A stretch of DNA of 59,836 nucleotides from a virus. Position numbers and translations under genes: made by a program. The notes under the pieces were generated by a model that saw only the letters and a list, made by a program, of their open reading frames with translations, was not told the origin of the DNA and did not search any database. Positions 7,049 to 15,142 of the stretch are shown here, piece after piece. Numbering within the stretch: the stretch's first letter is position 1; each line of letters begins with the position of its first letter. Where the stretch lies: IMG/VR virus record IMGVR_UViG_3300014838_000022, positions 1 to 59,836 of that record, one strand, 5' to 3'.

Positions 7049-7397
7049 CGATGCCTAAACGGACAGTCTTCCGCAATCCTTGGGAAAATCCTTCACTTAA
7101 AAATGCACGGTCATCCACTAAACTAGGAGGAATCTCCCATCCAAATGAAATTTGAACGGAATCAGTTGGGAGATTGGGATAGCTATTACCTTTTTCACGC
7201 TGTTCAATATAATCCAAATCTTTTTTTCGTTGCTCATCAAGTCTTGCTTTTTCCGCTGCTTCCCATTGTTCTCGTTCAACTCGTTGTACTTTGACAACAT
7301 AATTGCACAAATCGTTTTCAGACATCCCTGCAAATTGTGGCAATTTTTTGAGTTGTGGAATATCCATATATTCCATATCGTTTCCATAGTAATTCAT
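7023..7397 (-). CDS. Hypothetical 124-aa protein
   Basis: Not recognised. A charged helical central stretch (REQWEAAEKARLDEQRKK) suggests a coiled coil. The start at 7397 is chosen for its ATGA overlap with the upstream ATP-grasp gene and an AAAGGA upstream. Confidence 0.65.
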   Translation of the reverse strand: MNYYGNDMEYMDIPQLKKLPQFAGMSENDLCNYVVKVQRVEREQWEAAEKARLDEQRKKDLDYIEQREKGNSYPNLPTDSVQISFGWEIPPSLVDDRAFLSEGFSQGLRKTVRLGIGERKIYIH

Positions 7398-8179
7398 ACT
7401 TTTCCTTTCGTTGTTAATTCCATCCACCGAGACGAAATCATCTCAGCATAATGAATTGGATCAAGTCCATAGTTTCCCAAACAAATACCATCATTGATTT
7501 CTACCAATGCACTTAATGCATTAGACCCGGGAGATACCTTATGGTTAGCACCATCCGCTTGAATAATAACGCCCACGTCAAGTCCATACGCAATCGGTGC
7601 CACAGGTTTATATGCATCAATCATCTTCGTTACTTCAACATAAAATGGGGTCAACTGATAATCATATACTTCTTTTTGAAAGTATGGTTTCACTCCTACG
7701 ATTTCATTCTCGTGGACATAAATTCTCCATTCCGATACAAAGTTAACGGGATCACAAACAAAAACTTCATGCTCGGGATCAACCTTACCTGTTCGGATCG
7801 TATCAAGCAATGTGCTCAATACTGCTCCATTAAACTGCTTCTGAATGACAGGCTTGATGAACATATGTCCTTCCAATGCTGCTTCCCTAGCATCCGCCCA
7901 TTTTTTACGCTCCACATTGCGGTGCATAAAAGGCATAAGTTCGGTAGGATATGGATTAATGCCTACGTAATCCCACCCAAAGACTCGCTTTATTATTTTA
8001 CGACAGGAACCCACACCAGCAAACACGGGAGTCTCTGGCGTAACGTCGATAGTGTCTTCTTGGTCTTCCTCAAACTTTACTACTTCATATCCTATCTCAT
8101 CAAACCCCTTCCATGCAGCATAATAGTTTACATCAGGGAAATTTCCATTGCGAATTTTTACGTATGCTTTTTGCTTCAT
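7394..8179 (-). CDS. ATP-grasp protein, R2K clade
   Basis: A 261-aa protein. MFIKPVIQKQFNGAV looks like the central Lys-bearing strand, SEWRIYVHENEIVGVKPY the Arg-rich strand, and LVEINDGICLGNYGL the metal-binding E-x-N. These match the phage-associated R2K ATP-grasp family (PF14243). ATP-grasp enzymes ligate a carboxylate to an amine or thiol using ATP, and this clade has been proposed to modify peptides or proteins. The target is unknown. Coupled by ATGA to genes on both sides. Confidence 0.8.
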   Translation of the reverse strand: MKQKAYVKIRNGNFPDVNYYAAWKGFDEIGYEVVKFEEDQEDTIDVTPETPVFAGVGSCRKIIKRVFGWDYVGINPYPTELMPFMHRNVERKKWADAREAALEGHMFIKPVIQKQFNGAVLSTLLDTIRTGKVDPEHEVFVCDPVNFVSEWRIYVHENEIVGVKPYFQKEVYDYQLTPFYVEVTKMIDAYKPVAPIAYGLDVGVIIQADGANHKVSPGSNALSALVEINDGICLGNYGLDPIHYAEMISSRWMELTTKGKV

Positions 8180-8712
8180 ATCTTTTTTGGTAATCTCGCT
8201 CCCCGAAAAAATACAGGGAACATATAGTTGTGAAACACATCTCCATTAGTATATTTATCATCCCATATACATGGGGAATCACTGAGACGGACTTCATACA
8301 CATAATGAAATTCTTGACGTTTCATCTCCTTAAGAATCATCGGCTTGAAAATATCTTTCTTATAATGATAGTCCCGCACATTATGAATGCCTCGACGAGT
8401 TCCACTATCAATATCATAATCTTTTATGAACCAAGGAGTAAACATCCATGTCTTCACTATCATTGGACGTTCCCATTCATCATCCTTAGACGTATATGAT
8501 TTCATTATTGGATTGTATGGATCATTCCATTGATGAATGAACGTAGGAAAAGTTACAAACACAACCCCGGCATCAGTTATTTCATCGGGGGTCCACAACC
8601 GTTCTGGAACAATGTCTGTAGAACTATATGTGCCAACCTTAGTCTCGGTGCTAATAAATGGAAATGCTGCCAATGAAACCGCAGCGGATTTGATAAACCT
8701 TCTTCTATTCAT
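8176..8712 (-). CDS. Tat-leader protein of unknown function
   Basis: A 178-aa protein starting MNRRRFIKSAAVSLAAFPF, a textbook twin-arginine signal (RRxFIK followed by a hydrophobic stretch). The mature part is rich in Trp, Tyr, Asp and His (WMFTPWFIKDYD, GIHNVRDYHYK) and is not recognised. If the leader works, the product is folded in the cytoplasm and exported, which is unusual for a phage protein. Coupled to the ATP-grasp gene, a possible modifier/substrate relation (speculative). Confidence 0.75.
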   Translation of the reverse strand: MNRRRFIKSAAVSLAAFPFISTETKVGTYSSTDIVPERLWTPDEITDAGVVFVTFPTFIHQWNDPYNPIMKSYTSKDDEWERPMIVKTWMFTPWFIKDYDIDSGTRRGIHNVRDYHYKKDIFKPMILKEMKRQEFHYVYEVRLSDSPCIWDDKYTNGDVFHNYMFPVFFRGARLPKKI

Positions 8713-8715
8713 AAC

Positions 8716-9132
8716 TTATGTGTGGTAGACTGGAAACTGTTCCATGCGTGTTTGCATCTTTTTGATAAGCATCAACAGGTATTTGTCATAATCTGTATCG
8801 ACATATGGTCCCTCCGAAATACCATCTTCAATACGTCTTTCTGCTAATGCAATATTATTCATTCGCTTATCCTTCAGAACGCCTTGAATAAAATCATATT
8901 CCGATGGCGTGAGGGTATTCTCGGCATTATCAATAGATTCAATGATTATATCAGTGTATTCGGGAAATAAAGTCTCTGCAATCATCAATGCATTTTCCTT
9001 TGTAAGAGGTGCTCCTCGGATTACAAAAGTATTCTTGATTCGAGAATACTGATGCTTGAAGTTGTGCGAGAACATCACACAATAGTTTTGTATTAAATTC
9101 TCAGTTCCGTTAAAACTTGTTGGGGGATTCAT
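8716..9132 (-). CDS. Hypothetical 138-aa protein
   Basis: Not recognised. Helical, with an AGGAAG-type ribosome-binding site 11-16 nt upstream. Part of the operon from 11314. Confidence 0.65.
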   Translation of the reverse strand: MNPPTSFNGTENLIQNYCVMFSHNFKHQYSRIKNTFVIRGAPLTKENALMIAETLFPEYTDIIIESIDNAENTLTPSEYDFIQGVLKDKRMNNIALAERRIEDGISEGPYVDTDYDKYLLMLIKKMQTRMEQFPVYHT

Positions 9133-9135
9133 ATA

Positions 9136-9903
9136 TTACTTACTTCCTTTCTTTTTATAGTAACATGGGATTTTCTCCCATTCCAATCCATATTTCGAAC
9201 ACAATTCTTTACCTTTTTTGAAGGCTAATGTTGCTTCGTTTAAATTAGGACTTTGAGTTAAAGATTTCAGCTTCTTAAGAACATCAAATTGTTCCAATGT
9301 TAAATCAGCATACAAATATTCAACCATGTTCTCAGGTTCCTTCAATGTAACTTCTTCTTCTTTGGGACGATATTGTTTCTGTGCATCAAACGTAGCATTT
9401 GCTGCCTTCCGTTCAGGACTGGTTGGTGCAGAGAAACGGTCATCAATAAACTCATCCAAAATGCGTTCCGCCTCGGATTCACTCATCTCTGAAAAGTTTG
9501 GGCTATTATAGGTTTCCGATATAGTTGCGTGACCATTTTTAACCAATGATTCATTCATTTGATCCCGTCGGTCATAATGACTACGACCATAATGAGCATC
9601 ATCTTCCGATTCACGAAGCATGAAATAAAGAAGATTCAAGATAGGTGTCCGCAAACATGGAACAAACTTTCCATAGCTTCCCATGATTTGTTCTTCGGTC
9701 AATCCCTTTTGGGTTCCTTCAGTAAGCAACCGATTTCGTAATTCGGTGCCTTCCAATATTTCTTGCTTATACTTTGCTTCATAGGTATTTGCAATCCCCA
9801 AAATATTCTCTTTATCTTGTTTTATTTCTTCGACCTTTTTAGAGATTCTTCGTCCGAACCCTGGGTCGCTGGTCATTATCGACATTAGTGATAGGTTACT
9901 CAT
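9136..9903 (-). CDS. Hypothetical 255-aa protein
   Basis: Not firmly recognised. The C-terminal part (KLKSLTQSPNLNEATLAFKKG, KELCSKYGLEW; shown in pieces) resembles the helical pattern of DUF2786-like domains, a weak similarity. The start has a clear GGAGG 11 nt upstream and overlaps the stop of the previous interrupted gene as ATGA. Confidence 0.65.
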   Translation of the reverse strand: MSNLSLMSIMTSDPGFGRRISKKVEEIKQDKENILGIANTYEAKYKQEILEGTELRNRLLTEGTQKGLTEEQIMGSYGKFVPCLRTPILNLLYFMLRESEDDAHYGRSHYDRRDQMNESLVKNGHATISETYNSPNFSEMSESEAERILDEFIDDRFSAPTSPERKAANATFDAQKQYRPKEEEVTLKEPENMVEYLYADLTLEQFDVLKKLKSLTQSPNLNEATLAFKKGKELCSKYGLEWEKIPCYYKKKGSK

Positions 9904-10169
9904 AATGCATTTTCCTCCGAATCTATGTATTGAATAAACTTCATAAATTCTTTGTATTTTTTCTCCAATTCATTTATTTTATCAACTTTTGCTTTCCATA
10001 CTATTCTTGTTCCAAGTGCAGGAGCAGAATATGTCAATTGTTATTCCAATGATTTTTTATAGTTATGAACATATTCGAATAATAACGCCAATTCCGATCC
10101 AAGATATTTATCTTCAACCTCGTGTTTTACATCTCCGTCATACGTGTGGTCGGTAAGCACCATTTTCAT
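9900..10169 (-). pseudogene. Small gene with in-frame TAA at codon 43
   Basis: The frame opens at 10169 by ATGA overlap with the ADP-ribosylglycohydrolase stop, runs 42 codons to TAA (10041-10043), then continues open in the same frame for 45 codons to a TGA that overlaps the next start as ATGA. Both ends fit the operon, so this looks like one ~88-aa gene broken by a stop. Alternatives are readthrough, a sequencing error, or a second gene starting at TTG just after the stop. Confidence 0.6.
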
Positions 10170-11314
10170 AACACACCTTCCATTGGCTTACAGAACTGAG
10201 ACCATTTGGCGGGAGGTGAACATATAACACCAATCATACCACCTACAATGGCACAGTTGGTATCTACATCTCCGAATGCCATAGAGGTTTCGATAATAGC
10301 CTTCTCATACATTTCTTCAGACCCCTCGTCTTGAACTAAATGCTTGATGGTCAAGTAACAACACAAAGGCACCGTGTCTTGACACGTAACATGCGTACCG
10401 TTTCCAAGAATTTCTATCGCTTTTCCAATCGGAACATCATATCCCATTTTGCTTGCCTTGTCAATACCATTCCGAACTTGACCTTCGGGCACTCGACGAA
10501 GAAGATTTTCATACAATCTTTTTGAATCGGACTTAGGTGGAATTACTTCTGCTGCCACCAACGTAGTAATATCATATGCCAAAGACGTAATGGCAATAGC
10601 CCCGGCGATTCCTTCGGGATGACAATGAGTAACTTGTGCCTGTAATGCTGCTTCAGCAATGATTTGTTTATCAATACCCGACAATCCGGATTGTGCATCA
10701 TAAACCAACTGACCCGGCCACTGCGATCCCAAATAGGCTCCCAACGGGGATACACGCATGGCTGACCCATTGCCACAAGACCCTTGCAGTTCCGATCCAT
10801 CAGCGGTATCCTTCTGCCGTTGCAATACGATGTTGACTTCGTGCATTGCTGCCTTCAAATCATGTCCTTCGGATAGACTATGAACCAAACTATCAATATG
10901 CGAAGGCATACCTTCGGCTTTTGGCTTCATAAATTTATTTGCGTTAGTCCAAGGAGTTCCTTCATAGATGTCTCGAAGAACTTTACGAGTGTTAAGACCA
11001 TATCCATAGATTTTTCCATCGGGGTCTCGTGTCATATAACGGGTAGCAAACTCTATAGCGAGATTATCGGGGGATACTATAGGAGTTTTGGAAAATGCTG
11101 CTTTTCCTTTGAGATGGTTATACAAAACAATTGCCTCCTCGGTATCATCCGAGTATTGAAACTGATTGTGGAACTGGGTGAGTTGTCCTCCGGATTTAGC
11201 TACTCCTTCAGAGAGTGCTTTGAGGATGTCATGAGCGAAGTAAAGTTGACCCAAGTTGCCAACACAGTCTCCAACCCACAGTCCTTCTAGGGACTTTTTT
11301 GCGTAGTCTATCAT
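10166..11314 (-). CDS. ADP-ribosylglycohydrolase (DraG/ARH family)
   Basis: A 382-aa protein. LEGLWVGDCVGN is the N-terminal GxxxGD element, YSDDTEEAI the S-D-D-T metal-binding motif, CGNGSAMRVSPLG the conserved central block, and FGDVDTNCAIVGGMIG the D-x-D-T-N/D metal site. These bind two Mg ions and cleave the ADP-ribose-protein (or nucleic acid) bond. In a phage it could remove host-applied ADP-ribose marks or toxin modifications (inference). Upstream AAGGTT lies close to the ATG. Confidence 0.92.
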   Translation of the reverse strand: MIDYAKKSLEGLWVGDCVGNLGQLYFAHDILKALSEGVAKSGGQLTQFHNQFQYSDDTEEAIVLYNHLKGKAAFSKTPIVSPDNLAIEFATRYMTRDPDGKIYGYGLNTRKVLRDIYEGTPWTNANKFMKPKAEGMPSHIDSLVHSLSEGHDLKAAMHEVNIVLQRQKDTADGSELQGSCGNGSAMRVSPLGAYLGSQWPGQLVYDAQSGLSGIDKQIIAEAALQAQVTHCHPEGIAGAIAITSLAYDITTLVAAEVIPPKSDSKRLYENLLRRVPEGQVRNGIDKASKMGYDVPIGKAIEILGNGTHVTCQDTVPLCCYLTIKHLVQDEGSEEMYEKAIIETSMAFGDVDTNCAIVGGMIGVICSPPAKWSQFCKPMEGVL

Positions 11315-11338
11315 ATAATAACCTTTCAGTGTATGTGT

Positions 11339-11659
11339 TCATTGTGTATTAACGTAACGTTTATCCGTTTCAATATATGATTGAATACGGTCTTGCATTT
11401 CTGCAAGGTTTTGTTTTAACCTCTCCTGACGCCGTTTAAGCACCGTGAGGGTATAGACATCATGTAAATGTTTTTGTTCTTGTCGGGGATTTTGAAAATT
11501 ATTGATGTTATGAACTACATCTTTTCCCGCCAGTTCATTGATTTGTTTGTCAATCATGTCAAGCATTTCTTTCATACGTTGGTATGACAGAATAGCATTG
11601 ATACTTTCGAGGAATGGTCCTCGGTGATACCCCAAATCAAATTCTTGATCCTTATCCAT
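11339..11659 (-). CDS. Hypothetical 106-aa coiled-coil protein
   Basis: Not recognised. Two helical, charged stretches (AILSYQRMKEMLDMIDKQI and a C-terminal RRQERLKQNLAEMQDRI) predict an antiparallel coiled coil. Lies directly downstream of an HNH gene insertion. Confidence 0.65.
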   Translation of the reverse strand: MDKDQEFDLGYHRGPFLESINAILSYQRMKEMLDMIDKQINELAGKDVVHNINNFQNPRQEQKHLHDVYTLTVLKRRQERLKQNLAEMQDRIQSYIETDKRYVNTQ

Positions 11660-11666
11660 AGATTAT

Positions 11667-12476
11667 TTATGATGATTGTGTTTTGAAAATTTGATATTCA
11701 TAAATTTTTTTGACGTGACTCAAAAAATCACTGACCGACGAATCTAACTTAGCATAATTACACATGCTACAACACGGCACACAATTTGAAATAGTATATC
11801 CACCATTACTGTCCATTCGATCAATTCCATTACATATACACGCTCCTCCACTAGAATTCGGACGTTTTATCATACTCGGAACTTGACCGCAATAATAACA
11901 ATTTTGTTTAATGATTGTTCTAAACTCATCTTTAGTTAACTCGAACGGTATTTGTCTTCGTTTTGCTGCTCTACTATAGGATGAATAGTGATTATTAAAT
12001 GCGGTTTCTCCATACGGCAATATTTTATATTCGTTTTTCTTTTTACAAACACAACACATTTTTAAAAGGTGCATTTTTGATGACTGTATATTATGTTTAA
12101 TCCTCCCACAATCACATATATAATCAACTCGTAAATCTCCTTGTCCATTTATGTAATATTGTTTAACAACCGTTAATTTTCCAAATTTCATCCCAACATA
12201 ATTCCGTTTTGTTCTATTTTTACAAATTGGGCAACGAGTATTATGTGTTAAACTATATTTTAATCCCTGTTCCGTATAAAAATATTGTTCTTTTCCACAA
12301 TCAGGACACGACTTTCGAAATCTCTTTATCTTCCCAGTATCGCTGCATTCTGTCTTTACAGATATGTTGTTTATTGCGTTGATACCATCGTTTGGAGCGA
12401 ATGTTAGTTTGCTCTCGGATTTCCTCGATTGTTCGATTAAGTTTTTTTCTTCCCATAATGTTATTGTGTTGTCCAT
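11667..12476 (-). CDS. HNH homing endonuclease with zinc fingers
   Basis: About 269 aa from the ATG at 12476 (MDNTITLWEEKN). It has successive CPDCGK, CPIC, CDCGR and CCVCKK cysteine pairs, then CYYCGQVPS, GIDRMDSNGGYTISNCV and CCSMCNYAK, the zinc-bound HNH pattern common in phage homing nucleases. A longer reading would overlap the preceding gene by 17 nt. Codon and base use are AT-richer than neighbours, fitting a mobile origin. Confidence 0.85.
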   Translation of the reverse strand: MDNTITLWEEKNLIEQSRKSESKLTFAPNDGINAINNISVKTECSDTGKIKRFRKSCPDCGKEQYFYTEQGLKYSLTHNTRCPICKNRTKRNYVGMKFGKLTVVKQYYINGQGDLRVDYICDCGRIKHNIQSSKMHLLKMCCVCKKKNEYKILPYGETAFNNHYSSYSRAAKRRQIPFELTKDEFRTIIKQNCYYCGQVPSMIKRPNSSGGACICNGIDRMDSNGGYTISNCVPCCSMCNYAKLDSSVSDFLSHVKKIYEYQIFKTQSS

Positions 12477-12516
12477 ATACAATAAATACTGCGTCAAAAC
12501 ATAAAACGTCAAAACA

Positions 12517-13392
12517 TTATCGTTTATTTTCAACGAAAGTATAAAGAATTTTTGCAGTCGAAACTACTTTTTCCGGAGAAATCTCATGGGTCTTATTATT
12601 ATGAAACAATAAATCTATTGCCATCGAAATTAAATCGTTTCTCAATTCAAATGCATTTCTTCCAGATACCGATTGGCGACGAGGTAGCTCATTATCATCA
12701 TTCTTATTATTTTCCGATGCATTTCCACCTACAAGTTTTTTAATGCGGTTAGAATCGAGGACTAAAGACCCTCCAACGGTAACTTTACCACCATCTTGTT
12801 CAATGAGAACATCGTTGTTAAGCCCGGTGTCATTTGTTTTTTCTGGATGAATAACGGCATTGAAGAAATTTAGGTCTACGGTATGAGTATCATTGGAATC
12901 CACAGAAGAATAAGTAATTATAAAATCTTTAGTTCCGGTGAATTTAACCGACAATATCATCTCATGCGATGACAATTTTATAGCAGCATTGGGAGGAAGT
13001 TGTCCCATAATTAAGTCTTGGTCAACTTTAGGAAGTCCTCCAATTTTAACGTTGGTATCTTCAATAGAAAGAATAACGCAAAGTACCACCGAACCTTCAT
13101 ACGATAGATACTTGGGGTAAGCAACCAACTGCTCTTTAAAATGTTCGATTATCCGCTTGGACTCGGCGATACTCTTTTTCTTTACTGAAGTCTCAGTAGA
13201 TTGATTACAATCAGCAATTACCTGTTTGATGGAAGTTTGTATGGGCTTTCCACCTACGTCTTCTATAATGGAATTTAGGTCGTATGATGGACGATCTTGG
13301 AGTTTATACTGATTAGCGACGGCTTGGGGTATTGAAATATCGTCGCTTTTTACCTCTTGACAGGTCCGGACTTCTGGCGTAGTGTTCTGCAT
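12517..13392 (-). CDS. Hypothetical 291-aa protein
   Basis: Not recognised. N-terminal helices rich in Lys and Glu, a beta-rich centre (VVLCVILSIEDTNVKIGGL), then a low-complexity Asn/Asp stretch (NASENNKNDDNE) and a helical C-terminus. First gene of the operon; starts divergently from the gene at 13493. Confidence 0.65.
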   Translation of the reverse strand: MQNTTPEVRTCQEVKSDDISIPQAVANQYKLQDRPSYDLNSIIEDVGGKPIQTSIKQVIADCNQSTETSVKKKSIAESKRIIEHFKEQLVAYPKYLSYEGSVVLCVILSIEDTNVKIGGLPKVDQDLIMGQLPPNAAIKLSSHEMILSVKFTGTKDFIITYSSVDSNDTHTVDLNFFNAVIHPEKTNDTGLNNDVLIEQDGGKVTVGGSLVLDSNRIKKLVGGNASENNKNDDNELPRRQSVSGRNAFELRNDLISMAIDLLFHNNKTHEISPEKVVSTAKILYTFVENKR

Positions 13393-13427
13393 ATGTTACT
13401 CTCTGTGTGTATCTGCGGTCAACAAAT

Positions 13428-13444
13428 AGTTGACGAGTGTGTTC
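13428..13444. promoter_or_regulatory. Palindromic site in divergent promoter region
   Basis: GTCAAC-AAATA-GTTGAC is a perfect 6-bp inverted repeat around 5 nt. Its right arm supplies a plus-strand TTGAC -35-like element, 16-18 nt from TATATT/TATTTA, in the gap between divergent genes at 13392 and 13493. A candidate operator. Confidence 0.4.
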
Positions 13445-13492
13445 TTTGATATATATTTATGATTGTACCAAAAACACTTTTTTTAATAGTCT

Positions 13493-15142
13493 ATGATAAA
13501 ATTGATGCCACTTGTGAATCCTAAGCACTTGATGCTTGAGACAGAAGAGAAGGAATTGCCCGAACAGTTCAAGGTATTTGATCGTGGATTCGAGTTTATC
13601 AAGCAACGTGTAGCCGAACTTAACAAGAAAGCCGCCAAATACAAGGTTCCTCCCCTTGAAATCGTCGTTCACAAAGAAGAGATGGTCAAGGTTATACACC
13701 CTGACATCAAGAAGATGCAGATGGCACAGTCCATGACTATTCCCCTTGATCCCGGTCTTCTGAAAGACCCAAACTCGTGGGTTTTAGCAAAACAATATAC
13801 GTTGTCATTGAAGGGTGAACCACCACATGTCGAAGGCTACGAGTTTATTGCACGGCTTGAACATACCCCTGAGGGAAACTTTATTTACACCAGTTCCCAC
13901 TCATCAGTTCCAAACCTCCCCGCCGAATTCAAGACTGCTAATCAGCATTGCGATGTTTGCCATACCAACCGTGATCGTAATGATACGTTTGTCATAAAAA
14001 TGGTAAACGATGATCCCAAACGGTTTCCCGACAAGAAAGCCGGAGATTTGTTAATTGTCGGACGAAATTGTTTGGCAAGGTTTATGCCGGGAGTCAGTGT
14101 TGCAGGACTCATTGCCTATACTAACATGGTTGAAGCAACTCAATTCGATGTTAAGGAAGCCCAAGAGATGGACACCGATGCTGAAAAAGGTGGAGGCGGG
14201 GGTGGCGGAAAATATTATGAACCCGCTGACAATCTGTTATTCTGGCTCTGTGCAACCTACTTGTTCACGGGACATTATTTATCCAAATCTCAAGCCAATA
14301 AAAATGCTGAAGCAGGAATGACTGGCACAGTGACAAACCCAACAATCTATCGTGCATTGACTGAAATGCGTCCCAATCCGTTTGGAAAAGAAGACCCACA
14401 TAAGACGTATCCTATTTATTACAAGGTAAAGGAAGACGAATCATTCAAACAAAAGGCTGAAGGAATGGCGAAAGAGTTTGAAGCGTGGTATCCATCGAAA
14501 GATTGGACACAAATGGCTATCGACAAGCCAGATAAAGCCGACTTCATTAATAACATGGCACTTGTAGGTAAACAGGAATATCTTAAGTCCCAACAGTTTG
14601 GATTCTTCTCGGCACTATTCCAGTATTTTCTGAGAGACAAAAAATCAGCAGAAGACAAAGCCGAAGCAGCCAAAAAAATGGCAGAACTTCCTCCGTCCCC
14701 GATCAACTTTGGAGACCCATCATTACTAGGAAAAAGGTTGCGTGATATTGTAAAGGAAGCTGAAATCAAGAAGCTTGCCACCAGTGGAATGGACGAGAAA
14801 GCAATCAAGAAAGCTATTAAGGGACGTGAATGGGGATGGGAAGTATCAGTCAAAAAGATTTCTGAGTATGAGAAGACCCAAACCTTCGGGTATGGTGACT
14901 CGGGAATTGGGTATCGTATTCTTTTCGAAGACGCCTTTGGCAATGAATTCATGTGGTTCGCAAGCAATGATCTCGGACTCCAAGAGACCAAGAAATATAT
15001 CATTGATGCCGCCCTAGTTAGCTTTGAACCTCCGAGCAAGTATCATCCTACTAAACCACAAGCCCGTATCAATCGTGTAAAAATAATCAAGGACTTGCAG
15101 AATCCGAACGCACCTATTCCTCCTGTCGTGGCGATGGAGTAA
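13493..15142 (+). CDS. Zinc-knuckle/OB-fold-like nucleic acid-binding protein
   Basis: A 549-aa protein not assigned to a named family. Around residue 155 is CDVCHTNRDRNDTFVI, a CxxC knuckle followed by Arg/Asn, a pattern seen in several phage and plasmid proteins. There is a glycine run (GGGGGGGKYYEP) near residue 235. The C-terminal ~95 residues (WGWEVSVKKISEYEK to TKPQARINRVKII) have the strand and turn pattern of an OB fold. Likely binds DNA or RNA. Met5 (13505) is an alternative start. Confidence 0.65.
   Translation: MIKLMPLVNPKHLMLETEEKELPEQFKVFDRGFEFIKQRVAELNKKAAKYKVPPLEIVVHKEEMVKVIHPDIKKMQMAQSMTIPLDPGLLKDPNSWVLAKQYTLSLKGEPPHVEGYEFIARLEHTPEGNFIYTSSHSSVPNLPAEFKTANQHCDVCHTNRDRNDTFVIKMVNDDPKRFPDKKAGDLLIVGRNCLARFMPGVSVAGLIAYTNMVEATQFDVKEAQEMDTDAEKGGGGGGGKYYEPADNLLFWLCATYLFTGHYLSKSQANKNAEAGMTGTVTNPTIYRALTEMRPNPFGKEDPHKTYPIYYKVKEDESFKQKAEGMAKEFEAWYPSKDWTQMAIDKPDKADFINNMALVGKQEYLKSQQFGFFSALFQYFLRDKKSAEDKAEAAKKMAELPPSPINFGDPSLLGKRLRDIVKEAEIKKLATSGMDEKAIKKAIKGREWGWEVSVKKISEYEKTQTFGYGDSGIGYRILFEDAFGNEFMWFASNDLGLQETKKYIIDAALVSFEPPSKYHPTKPQARINRVKIIKDLQNPNAPIPPVVAME

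Noticed and set aside
7118-7387. 89-codon minus-strand frame
   Set aside because: Shadow of the 7023-7397 gene. It also argues against genome-wide TGA-to-Trp recoding, since reading through the upstream TGA would give this implausible extension.
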